From Mycolicibacterium sp. MU0053 (GTDB lineage Bacteria; Actinomycetota; Actinomycetes; Mycobacteriales; Mycobacteriaceae): a stretch of 64,000 nucleotides of DNA. Both the position numbers and the translations under genes were made by a program. The notes below the pieces were generated by a model. It was not told where the DNA came from and did no database searches. It saw only the letters and a list, made by a program, of their open reading frames with translations. The stretch is taken from positions 5,146,001 through 5,210,000 of the forward strand of contig NZ_OY726397.1 in NCBI RefSeq assembly GCF_963378095.1, given 5' to 3'. Of the stretch, positions 17,278 through 24,745 are shown in pieces; position 1 is the first letter of the stretch; each line of letters starts with the position of its first letter.

Positions 17278-18459
17278 ATGACGAAACGGGTGATCGACAG
17301 CCTCGCCGAACGCGCCGACCAGTTCCGCGAACAGGCCGAGGAAGCCGAAAAGATCGGCCAGCTGACCGACGACACGGTCAAGACCATGAAGCAGATCGGC
17401 AACATCCGACTGCTGCAGCCCAAAGCACATGGCGGCCTCGAGGTTCACCCGCGGGAGTTCGCCGAGACGGTGATGGCCACGGCCGCGCTGGATCCGTCCG
17501 CGGGGTGGATCAACGGCGTCGTCGGCGTGCACCCGTACCAGCTGGCCTACGCCGACCCGCGGGTGGCCGCCGAGATCTGGGCCGACGACGTCGACACCTG
17601 GGTGGCGTCGCCCTACGCCCCCCAGGGCGTGGCCGTACCCACCGACGGCGGCTACATCTTCACCGGTCGCTGGCAGTTCAGCTCGGGCACCGATCACTGC
17701 GACTGGATCATCCTGGGCGCCATGGTCGGCGACGCCGACGGCAAACCGCTGATGCCGCCGCAGATGCTGCACATGATCCTGCCCCGCAAGGATTACCAGA
17801 TTGTCGAGGACTCCTGGAATGTCGTGGGTCTGCGCGGCACCGGCTCCAAGGACGTCATCGTCGACGGCGCCTTCGTCCCCGACTACCGGACCATGGACGG
17901 CATGAAGGTGATGGACGGAACCGCGCAGCGCGAGGCCGGGATGACCGAGCCGCTCTACCTGATGCCGTGGTCCACGATGTTCCCGCTGGGGATCTCGTCG
18001 GCCACCATCGGGATCGCCGAGGGCGCGCTGGCCGCGGCCCTCGACTATCAACGCCGGCGCGTCAACTCCAGCGGCGTGGCGATCAAGGACGACCCCTACG
18101 TCATGTACGCCATCGGTGAGGCTGCCGCCGACATCAACGCCGCCCGCCAGGAACTGCTGGCCAACGCCGACCGCATCTACGACCTGGTGGCCGCCGGCAA
18201 GGAGGTGTCCTTCGAGGACCGCGCCGCCGGCCGGCGCACCCAGATCCGGGCGGTGTGGCGAGCCGTGTCGGCCGTCGACGAGATATTCGCCCGCTGTGGC
18301 GGCAACGCCGCACGGATGGACCAACCGCTGCAACGCTATTGGCGCGACGTCCACGTCGGCCAGGCGCACGCCATTCACGCTCCCGGCAGCACCTACCACG
18401 CGTCGGCGCTGAGTTCGATCGGAGTGGACCCGCAGGGACCGCTGCGGGCGATGATCTAG
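17278..18459 (+). CDS. hsaA: HsaA-type flavin-dependent monooxygenase (acyl-CoA dehydrogenase fold)
   Basis: The 393-residue protein has the acyl-CoA dehydrogenase-like fold of two-component flavin hydroxylases: GGLEVHPREFAETVMATAAL near residue 45, the substrate/flavin region GRWQFSSGTDHCDWIILG near 131, WNVVGLRGTGSKDVIVDGAF near 182 and the C-terminal RDVHVGQAHAIHAP. HsaA hydroxylates 3-HSA to the catechol 3,4-DHSA in steroid degradation using FMNH2 from the reductase HsaB. No HsaB-like flavin reductase is encoded in this window. The gene is followed by an HsaC-type dioxygenase after 10 bp, giving a logical hydroxylation and cleavage pair. An HsaA paralogue acting on another phenol is possible. 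Confidence 0.82.
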   Translation: MTKRVIDSLAERADQFREQAEEAEKIGQLTDDTVKTMKQIGNIRLLQPKAHGGLEVHPREFAETVMATAALDPSAGWINGVVGVHPYQLAYADPRVAAEIWADDVDTWVASPYAPQGVAVPTDGGYIFTGRWQFSSGTDHCDWIILGAMVGDADGKPLMPPQMLHMILPRKDYQIVEDSWNVVGLRGTGSKDVIVDGAFVPDYRTMDGMKVMDGTAQREAGMTEPLYLMPWSTMFPLGISSATIGIAEGALAAALDYQRRRVNSSGVAIKDDPYVMYAIGEAAADINAARQELLANADRIYDLVAAGKEVSFEDRAAGRRTQIRAVWRAVSAVDEIFARCGGNAARMDQPLQRYWRDVHVGQAHAIHAPGSTYHASALSSIGVDPQGPLRAMI

Positions 18460-18469
18460 GGAGTTGGTC

Positions 18470-19378
18470 ATGAGTCTGATCAGAAGCCTCGGCTACGTCA
18501 CCGTGCAAGCCACTGACATGGTGCGGTGGCGCCAATTCGCCTTCGATGTCTTGGGTTTCGCGCAAGGCAGCGGGCCCGATACCGACGCGCTCTACCTGCG
18601 GATGGACGAACGTGCTGCCCGCATCATCGTGCGACCCGGCGACGTCGACAAGATCGTCACCGTCGGCTGGGAGGTACGCGACCAGGCCGCGCTCGAAGAG
18701 GTCAAGCGGGCCCTGGCTGCTGCCGGCACCGAATACGAGGAGCTCTCGCAAACCGAGGCCGACGCCCGCCGGGTCGAGGAGGTCATCGGTTTCCTCGATC
18801 CGGCCGGCACCGCGCTGGAGGTGTTCCACGGCGCCGTCCTGGACCACAGCCCCGTCGTCACACCGTTCGGCGCGAAGTTCGTGACCGGCGATCAGGGCCT
18901 GGGCCATGTCGTGCTGCCGGCGACGGACGTCAACGGGATGTTCGATTTTTACACCCGTGTTCTGGGTTTCCGGTCCCGCGGCGCGTTCCGCGTCCCCGCG
19001 CCGCCGGAGTTCGGTCCCATCCGCGTGCGCTTCCTCGGAATCAACGAACGCCACCACAGCCTGGCGATCTGCCCGGCTGCCACCGTGCGCGATCCCGGCC
19101 TGGTGCACATGATGGTGGAGGTCGACTCGCTCGACGCCGTTGGGCAGGCCCTGGACCGGGTCGCCAAGGACGGCTTCCAACTGTCCTCGACCCTGGGCCG
19201 CCACACCAACGACAAAATGGTGTCGTTCTACGTCCGCGCACCCGGCGACTGGGACATCGAGTTCGGCACCGAGGGCATGCGGGTGGACGAAAGTTACTAC
19301 ACCGCTGAGGAAATCACCGCCGACAGCTACTGGGGTCACCAGTGGGTGGACGATCTGCCGGCGGCGATGCGCCCGTGA
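18470..19378 (+). CDS. hsaC: HsaC/BphC-type extradiol ring-cleavage dioxygenase
   Basis: The 302-residue protein has two vicinal-oxygen-chelate modules, as in BphC and HsaC. Iron ligands are visible as H146 (GLGHVVLP), H213 (LVHMMVE) and E264 (DWDIEFGTEG), and the catalytic residues as H195 (NERHHSLA), H245 (GRHTND) and Y254. The N-terminus IRSLGYVTVQATDMVRW and DESYYTAEEIT at the end match the HsaC type. It would cleave a catechol such as 3,4-DHSA next to a hydroxyl group to give the HsaD substrate. It is the second gene of an apparent kshB-hsaA-hsaC run. Confidence 0.87.
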   Translation: MSLIRSLGYVTVQATDMVRWRQFAFDVLGFAQGSGPDTDALYLRMDERAARIIVRPGDVDKIVTVGWEVRDQAALEEVKRALAAAGTEYEELSQTEADARRVEEVIGFLDPAGTALEVFHGAVLDHSPVVTPFGAKFVTGDQGLGHVVLPATDVNGMFDFYTRVLGFRSRGAFRVPAPPEFGPIRVRFLGINERHHSLAICPAATVRDPGLVHMMVEVDSLDAVGQALDRVAKDGFQLSSTLGRHTNDKMVSFYVRAPGDWDIEFGTEGMRVDESYYTAEEITADSYWGHQWVDDLPAAMRP

Positions 19379-19400
19379 GCGTCTGACCTCGTCCCGGTAC

Positions 19401-19460
19401 CGGCCGACGAGATTGCGGTGACGGCGCCGAGATTCACCTCACGGCGCCGAGATTGAGCTA
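19401..19460. repeat. Three degenerate 20-bp tandem units sharing GAGATT
   Basis: Three consecutive 20-bp units have GAGATT at the same position. Units two and three share the first 14 bases exactly (ACGGCGCCGAGATT at 19421 and 19441); unit one is diverged. The period is about two helical turns. It starts 22 bp after the hsaC stop. Confidence 0.6.
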
Positions 19461-19643
19461 AGGGCGGCTGGATCGCCCGTTTCCCACCCGGGGCGCAATG
19501 TCAACGCCCGGGATGCATTCTCAGGATTACCGTCGCGCCCGCGGCGCCGCCCGTGTTCTCCGTGCCTGCTCGGCGCCCGTGCCGTTGCCCCATTCCGCCA
19601 TCTGTGTGACAGCGCGCACACAGTGTGGTAGATATATGCGGAT

Positions 19644-19657
19644 TAGGCATATGCCTA
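19644..19657. promoter_or_regulatory. Palindrome TAGGCATATGCCTA, candidate IclR operator
   Basis: A perfect 14-bp palindrome lies 29 bp before the iclR-type ATG. IclR-family proteins commonly bind palindromes of 12-15 bp at their own promoter, so autoregulation is likely. I saw no second exact copy in the window. Confidence 0.55.
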
Positions 19658-19686
19658 TTAGTAGTGTGCGGAGCCACGGAGGACAC

Positions 19687-20571
19687 ATGACCGCGAGCAT
19701 CGAAGCCCCAGCCCCAGTCGAGAAGAACGCCCGGCCGGAAACCCCGAGCGCCGTCATCGACCGGGTGTCCCTGGTCCTCGACGCATTCGACGGCCCGGGG
19801 CGTCTGACCTTGGCGCAGATCGTGCGTCGCACCGGGCTGCCCCGGTCCTCGGCGCACCGGATGCTTGAGCGCCTGGTGCAGCTGCGCTGGCTGCGGCGCA
19901 GCGGCCGGGACTACGAACTCGGCATGCGGCTGGTCGAGCTCGGTTCGCTCGCCGTGCACCAGGACCGGCTGCACAAGGCCGCGATCCCCCGGCTGCATGA
20001 ACTGCACGCGGCCACCGGGCTGGTGGTGCACTTGGCAGTCCTCGAAGGCACCGACGTGGTGTACATGGAAAAGATCGGCAACCGGATGGCCGCGGCCATC
20101 CCCACCCGAGTGGGCGGCCGCCAGCTGGCGCACTGTACGGCCGTCGGCAAGGCGATGCTGGCCTTCGCCGACGAGGACGACGTCGACGTCTTGGATGCCG
20201 CCCTGGTGCCGCGCCTGACCAAGTACTCCGTCGCCACCCACGCCCAACTGCGCACCGAGTTGCTGAAGGTCCGCTCCCACGGCATCGCCTTCGACCGTGA
20301 GGAATCGCTGCCCGGTTTCGGGTGCGTGGCCGCCGCCATCGGCGAGCCGGGCGAGGCCGTGGCCGCGGTGTCGGTGTGCGGTCCGATGAGCCAGATGATG
20401 TTCGATCAGCGCCTGGTGGCCCCGGTTCGGATGGCCGCGATGGGCATCTGGCGAGCCGTGGAGGGCGGGCCCGTGCGGGTGACGCCCACGCTGCAGCAGA
20501 TGCGCCCGTTGCGCGTCGGCCCAGGCGCACGCCCCGCAATCCAGCACGCCGCCACCCGCAAGCTCGCATGA
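19687..20571 (+). CDS. IclR-family transcriptional regulator
   Basis: The 294-residue protein begins at ATG 19687 after CACGGAGGA. It has an N-terminal winged helix-turn-helix (LTLAQIVRRTGLPRSSAHRM, about residues 42-61) and the C-terminal IclR effector domain (AVGKAMLAF, then SHGIAFDREESLPGFGCVAA and AVSVCGP). IclR proteins respond to small aromatic or acid effectors and often control catabolic operons. A perfect palindrome upstream suggests autoregulation. Its stop overlaps the start of an esterase gene by 4 bp (ATGA), so regulator and esterase are cotranscribed. Confidence 0.93.
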   Translation: MTASIEAPAPVEKNARPETPSAVIDRVSLVLDAFDGPGRLTLAQIVRRTGLPRSSAHRMLERLVQLRWLRRSGRDYELGMRLVELGSLAVHQDRLHKAAIPRLHELHAATGLVVHLAVLEGTDVVYMEKIGNRMAAAIPTRVGGRQLAHCTAVGKAMLAFADEDDVDVLDAALVPRLTKYSVATHAQLRTELLKVRSHGIAFDREESLPGFGCVAAAIGEPGEAVAAVSVCGPMSQMMFDQRLVAPVRMAAMGIWRAVEGGPVRVTPTLQQMRPLRVGPGARPAIQHAATRKLA

Positions 20572-21515
20572 GTCTCGATCCGCAGATCGCCGAGATCATC
20601 GAAACGCTGGACGCCGGGTTCCCGCCGGTGCACACGATGACCGGAGTGCAGGCCCGCGCCGCAATCCGATCCCGGTTCGTCCCCGCCGCCGATCCCGAAC
20701 CCGTCGCCGCCGTCGAAGACAGCACGGTGCCGGGCGCGGAGGGACCCATCACCGTCCGTGTCTACCGGCCCCGCGTCGCGCTCGAGAGGCCGGTCCCGAC
20801 ACTGGTTTTCGCGCACGGCGGCGGCTGGGTCTTCTGCGACCTCGACAGCCACGACGGATTGTGCCGCGCCTTCGCCAACGGGATGGCGGCGGTGGTCGTC
20901 TCGGTGCACTATCGCCGCGCCTCGGAAGAGGGCCGGTGGCCAGCGGCCGCCGAGGACGTCTATGCCGTCACGTCCTGGGTCGCCGAGCACATCGGCGACT
21001 ACGGCGGCGACCCGTCGACGGTGTTGGTCGGCGGCGACAGCGCCGGGGGCAACCTGGCGGCCGTCACCGCGTTGATGGCCCGTGACCGAGGCGGCCCCGC
21101 ACTGGCCGGTCAACTACTGCTGTATCCCGTCATCGCAGCCGATTTCGACACCGAGTCCTACCGCCTGTTCGGCGAGGGCTTCTACAACCCGCGCCCGGCA
21201 CTGCAGTGGTACTGGGACCAGTACGTGCCGACCATCGCCGATCGGACGCATCCCTACGCGTCGCCGCTGCACGCCGCGGATCTCTCGGGTTTGCCGCCCG
21301 CCGTCACGGTGGTGGCCGGTCACGACCCGCTGCGCGACGAAGGCCTTGCCTATGCGGAGGCGCTGCGCAAGGCCGGGGTACCCACGACTGCGCACTACTT
21401 CGAGGGCGGCGTGCACGGTTTCATGACCATGCCCGCTTTCGACATCTGCCGGCAAGCGCGGGCCCAGGCGTGCGCCGCCATGACTGCAATCCTGGACCGG
21501 CCCGTCACAAGGTAG
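20568..21515 (+). CDS. Alpha/beta hydrolase, hormone-sensitive-lipase (HSL) type esterase
   Basis: The 315-residue protein has the HSL-family oxyanion motif HGGGW (near residue 82), the nucleophile elbow GGDSAGGN (near 152), the acidic residue in GHDPLRDEG and the catalytic histidine in GGVHGFMTM. It has no signal peptide, so it is an intracellular esterase or lactonase. With two Baeyer-Villiger monooxygenases in the same island, hydrolysis of the esters or lactones they form is a reasonable role, but that is inference. It is translationally coupled to the IclR regulator and its 3' end overlaps the convergent OYE gene by 11 bp. Confidence 0.9.
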   Translation: MSLDPQIAEIIETLDAGFPPVHTMTGVQARAAIRSRFVPAADPEPVAAVEDSTVPGAEGPITVRVYRPRVALERPVPTLVFAHGGGWVFCDLDSHDGLCRAFANGMAAVVVSVHYRRASEEGRWPAAAEDVYAVTSWVAEHIGDYGGDPSTVLVGGDSAGGNLAAVTALMARDRGGPALAGQLLLYPVIAADFDTESYRLFGEGFYNPRPALQWYWDQYVPTIADRTHPYASPLHAADLSGLPPAVTVVAGHDPLRDEGLAYAEALRKAGVPTTAHYFEGGVHGFMTMPAFDICRQARAQACAAMTAILDRPVTR

Positions 21516-22752
21516 CGGAATGCGATGCGGGAGCCGTATTCTCGGTCGCCACCGGCGTCGTGGCGCCGTAACGCTGGGTGGGGTCCAGCACACAGTGGGT
21601 GCGCCCAAAGACCGTGACCATGCATTTGTTGTTGTGATTGCACCGGCTGCGTACGCTACCGTCGGCGATCATCTGATTGACCAGATCCGGTTCGCGCAGC
21701 AGGGCCCGGCCCATGGCCATGAAGTCGAATCCCTCCCGCATGCCGGTCTCCAGGTGATCCCGATTGGTGATACCACCGAGCAGGATGAGTTTGGTGTGAC
21801 GCAGCACCGGCACGAACTGCCGCGCCGCCGGCAGCATGTAGAGATCTTCGTAGGGATAGCTGCCCATCGCCCACTTGCCGGCCAACCGCACCCCCGGACG
21901 CATGGCCTTGGGCATCACCTTCGCGAACTCCCGCACCGGCACGTCACCGCGGAACAGGTACATCGGCTTGAAAACCGAGGAACCCTGGGTCAATTCGATG
22001 GCATCCAAGGTGGCGTCCGCGTCCAACAGCTGCGCCGTGCGCAGTGCCTCGTCGATCCAGATGCTGCCGGGCAGGCCGTCATCCATGTCCAGCTTGGCGA
22101 TCACCGCGATCCGATCGCCGACGACAGCACGGACCCGGCGCGCAATCTCCCGCACGAACCGGGACCGGTTGTCGATATTGCCGCCGTACTCGTCTTTGCG
22201 ACGGTTGATCAACGGGCTCAGAAATGAGCTCGGGAGGTACAGGTGCCCGAAATGCAGTTCCACCGCGTCGAAGCCGGCGTCAACCGCGACCTGGGCGGCA
22301 GCCCCGAATTGGTCGATCACGGCCAGGATCTCGTCGCGCCGGATCTCCCGGCAGTAGGCGAACGAGGTGGGGTTGACGAAGCGGCTCGGTGCGACCGCCG
22401 TTACCCCCGTCAGGCTCTTCGGGGCCACCACACCGGCGTGGCCGAGCTGCGCCGAGATCATCGCGCCCTCGTCGTGCACCGCGTCGGTGAGTCTGCGCAG
22501 ACCGGGCAACGCCTTGGTGTCCATGACGAGTTGCCCAGGCGCGCTGGCCCCTTCCGGGGACACACAGCAGTAGGCGACCGTGGTCATCCCGACCCCGCCG
22601 GCCGCGAACGTGCGATGAAAATCGATCAGGTCGTCGGTGACCAGTCCGTGCGGCGATCGCCCCTCGGAGGTGGCGGCTTTGATGATCCGGTTACGCAACG
22701 CCACGGGCCCGAGTTGAGCGGGGGTGAACGGGTCCGGGCTGACGTCGGTCAT
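21505..22752 (-). CDS. NADH:flavin oxidoreductase, Old Yellow Enzyme family
   Basis: The 415-residue protein starts at the ATG of MTDVSPDPFTPAQLGPVALR. It is an FMN TIM-barrel OYE: LRNRIIKAATSEG near residue 21, QLGHAGVV near 90, AGFDAVELHFGHLYLPSSFL near 168 and the C-terminal RDHLETGMREGFDFMAMGRALLREP. Cysteine-containing RCNHNNKCM near the end resembles the Fe-S region of longer 2,4-dienoyl-CoA reductase-type members but is not a full cluster motif. Such enzymes reduce activated C=C bonds or act on enones. The gene is convergent with the esterase gene, overlapping by 11 bp. Confidence 0.87.
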   Translation of the reverse strand: MTDVSPDPFTPAQLGPVALRNRIIKAATSEGRSPHGLVTDDLIDFHRTFAAGGVGMTTVAYCCVSPEGASAPGQLVMDTKALPGLRRLTDAVHDEGAMISAQLGHAGVVAPKSLTGVTAVAPSRFVNPTSFAYCREIRRDEILAVIDQFGAAAQVAVDAGFDAVELHFGHLYLPSSFLSPLINRRKDEYGGNIDNRSRFVREIARRVRAVVGDRIAVIAKLDMDDGLPGSIWIDEALRTAQLLDADATLDAIELTQGSSVFKPMYLFRGDVPVREFAKVMPKAMRPGVRLAGKWAMGSYPYEDLYMLPAARQFVPVLRHTKLILLGGITNRDHLETGMREGFDFMAMGRALLREPDLVNQMIADGSVRSRCNHNNKCMVTVFGRTHCVLDPTQRYGATTPVATENTAPASHSATL

Positions 22753-22852
22753 CCGGCAACAGTTCACCGTGTGGTGGGGCACGTCAACGGCGGTGTCCCG
22801 ATGGTCGGGAGTGCGGCGGCGCCGCGGGTGTCACGCCGCCTAACCTCGATCC

Positions 22853-23209
22853 ATGGCAGGCGGTGAGGTCTTCGTCATCGACCGGGTGCTGACCAAACCC
22901 GGTCGGGCCCGTCAGTTTGTCGACCGCTACCTGGCCGAGTACGTGCCCGGGGCCAAGGACCGCGGGATGACGTTGCTGAATGTGTTGGTCAGCCCGCCGA
23001 TCTGGTTCGAGGATCAGTCGAACACGGTCACCGTCACGTGGTCCCTGCCCAGCCCACTGGCCTGGTGGCAGATGACGTGGCAGGCACGCCCAGATCCCAG
23101 CCTCGGCCAATGGTGGTCGGCCATCGATGAATTGGTGATCGAACGGTCCCGATCGGTCGCCGCGGCGGCTGCCGACGTCGACGCGCTCGGTGAACCGTCC
23201 GATGTTTAG
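22853..23209 (+). CDS. Small NIPSNAP/dimeric ferredoxin-like fold protein, function unknown
   Basis: The 118-residue soluble protein begins MAGGEVFVIDRVLTKPGRA and has the beta-alpha-beta pattern of dimeric alpha/beta-barrel proteins (FVIDRVLTKPGRARQFVDRY, then NVLVSPPIWFEDQSNTVTV). No catalytic motif is visible. Related small proteins occur in steroid and polyketide catabolic clusters. It is divergent from the OYE gene across 100 bp and its end overlaps the next gene by several bases, so the two are coupled. Confidence 0.7.
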   Translation: MAGGEVFVIDRVLTKPGRARQFVDRYLAEYVPGAKDRGMTLLNVLVSPPIWFEDQSNTVTVTWSLPSPLAWWQMTWQARPDPSLGQWWSAIDELVIERSRSVAAAAADVDALGEPSDV

Positions 23210-23834
23210 CGTCACCCGACTCCTGGACGTGGCGGCCGCGGATTGCGACCGGGTGCTCACGGCCGTGCGCGCCGCCGCGGGCGACAGCGGGGCGCTGCGG
23301 TGGGTCGTGGAACAGACAGACCCTGGGTCGCGCAATGGCGGCGACATACTGACGCATCTGCGCTTCGCCGACGAATCGCACTGGCGGGCCGCCGAATCCG
23401 CCATCGCTCAGGCGTTGACCGATCCCGCGATCACCCGAGTCAACGGGGTGTCGTACACCGGGGAGCCGAACTGCAGCGGCACACCGGGCACGGTGTACCG
23501 GGCGCTGCTGCTGCGCGTGCAGCCGGGCACCTCGGACCAGACCGTTCGGCGCTTCGAATCCGAGTTGCGGTCGATGCCCCGGTACGTCGACACCATCCGG
23601 GCATGGCAACTCAGCCGGGTGATCGAGCCGCTGGGCGCATCACCCTGGACCCACGTTTTCGAGCAGGAGTTCAGTGATGTCGCGGGCCTGATGGGCCCGT
23701 ACCTGATGCACCCGATCCACTGGGCCGCCGTGGACAGATGGTTCGACCCGGAGACGACCGACGTGATCATCCGAGATCGGGTATGCCACAGCTTCTGTCG
23801 GATGGCCAGCCCGGTGCTCCACCCGTCGTCGTAG
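23202..23834 (+). CDS. Dimeric alpha/beta-barrel (Dabb-like) protein, function unknown
   Basis: The 210-residue protein appears to contain two ferredoxin-like halves: MFSVTRLLDVAAADCDRVLT at the start and VYRALLLRVQPGTSDQTVRR in the middle, the second resembling stress-responsive A/B-barrel (Dabb) domains. The late segment WTHVFEQEFSDVAGLMGPYL, then HPIHWAAVDRWFDPE, is typical of Dabb proteins. Some relatives catalyse cyclisation, isomerisation or decarboxylation in polyketide or aromatic pathways. The start may be ATG 23202 or GTG 23190; both overlap the preceding gene. Confidence 0.75.
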   Translation: MFSVTRLLDVAAADCDRVLTAVRAAAGDSGALRWVVEQTDPGSRNGGDILTHLRFADESHWRAAESAIAQALTDPAITRVNGVSYTGEPNCSGTPGTVYRALLLRVQPGTSDQTVRRFESELRSMPRYVDTIRAWQLSRVIEPLGASPWTHVFEQEFSDVAGLMGPYLMHPIHWAAVDRWFDPETTDVIIRDRVCHSFCRMASPVLHPSS

Positions 23835-23857
23835 CCGCGTCCGGGAATCTCAGCCGG

Positions 23858-24745
23858 TCACAGACCGGCCGGCAGGATGTTCGGGTTCGCTGCCACCGGG
23901 GGCTCCAGCGGTGGCAACAGCGCGGCGCCGTCGAGGCTGTGCACCGGCAGTTGCTGCGACCACGGGTAGTGCAGACTGAACGCCACCAGGCCGGTGCGCT
24001 CGGCGGCCGGGCGGTGGCACATCGCCAGCACCGTCTCGGCCAGGTACTCCACCGGTTCGGTGGGAAAGGTGTCCGGGATCAGGCTGGCGGCCCCCGGGGT
24101 GCGGATCGCGCTGGACGGGCCGACCACGTTCACCGCGATGTTGGAGTCCAGGAGTTCGGCCGCCACCCCCTGGGTGAACCGGTGCAGGGCCGCCTTCATC
24201 GACGCGTAGACGACATCCCCGGAGGATTTGTTGTACTCCCGGTAGGGCCGCGCCGGGGCCAGGCCGGTGACCGAGCCAATGTTCACGATCCAGCCTGCAC
24301 CCTGGCTTTGCATGTGCGGAATCGCCTGCTGGGTCAGGATGAACGGGGTGCGCACATAGTGCTCGACGGTGCGCTCGAAGGTCTCGATTGCCATGTTCTC
24401 GATCACCGAGTAGTCGGCGTAGCCGGCATTGTTGACGAGAATGTCGAGGCGGCCGGTCCGCGCGACGACCCGATCGATCAGCCCCGCCCGCTGCTCGGCG
24501 TCCTCGAGGTCGGCCGCGAGTCCGAAGGCCGTACCGCCGGCGGCTTCGATCAGTTCGATGGTCTCGGCGATGGTGCCCGGCAGCGCCGTGGCCTGTCCCG
24601 CGCGTACCGACATCGACGCCTCGTACGAGCGGGCCGTGACCGCCACCGTGGCCCCTTCGGCGGCCAGGCGCTGGGCCACCGCCCGCCCGATACCGCGGCT
24701 GCTGCCCGTGACCAATGCGGTTTTCCCGCTGAGTAATCCGCTCAC
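23858..24745 (-). CDS. Short-chain dehydrogenase/reductase
   Basis: The 295-residue SDR starts at GTG 24745, overlapping the BVMO stop by 4 bp. It has the cofactor motif VTGSSRGIGRAVAQR near residue 11, NNAG near 108, the catalytic serine region NIGSVTGLAPARPYREYNKS and a possible YASMKAALHRF catalytic Tyr-Lys (YxxxK). The C-terminal extension of about 50 residues is Pro-rich (PPLEPPVAANPNILPAGL). Coupling to the BVMO suggests it supplies or removes a ketone by oxidising or reducing an alcohol in the same pathway. Confidence 0.87.
   Translation of the reverse strand: MSGLLSGKTALVTGSSRGIGRAVAQRLAAEGATVAVTARSYEASMSVRAGQATALPGTIAETIELIEAAGGTAFGLAADLEDAEQRAGLIDRVVARTGRLDILVNNAGYADYSVIENMAIETFERTVEHYVRTPFILTQQAIPHMQSQGAGWIVNIGSVTGLAPARPYREYNKSSGDVVYASMKAALHRFTQGVAAELLDSNIAVNVVGPSSAIRTPGAASLIPDTFPTEPVEYLAETVLAMCHRPAAERTGLVAFSLHYPWSQQLPVHSLDGAALLPPLEPPVAANPNILPAGL

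Larger units (their letters stand above)
19379..19686. other. 308-bp intergenic region before iclR-type gene
   Basis: No gene is convincing here. It contains three phased 20-bp repeat units (19401-19460), an AT-rich promoter-like segment at about 19630-19665 with the palindrome TAGGCATATGCCTA, and a GGAGG ribosome binding site at about 19678-19682 for the regulator. An in-frame upward extension of the regulator frame to 19498 exists but is poor in protein-like features. Confidence 0.6.
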
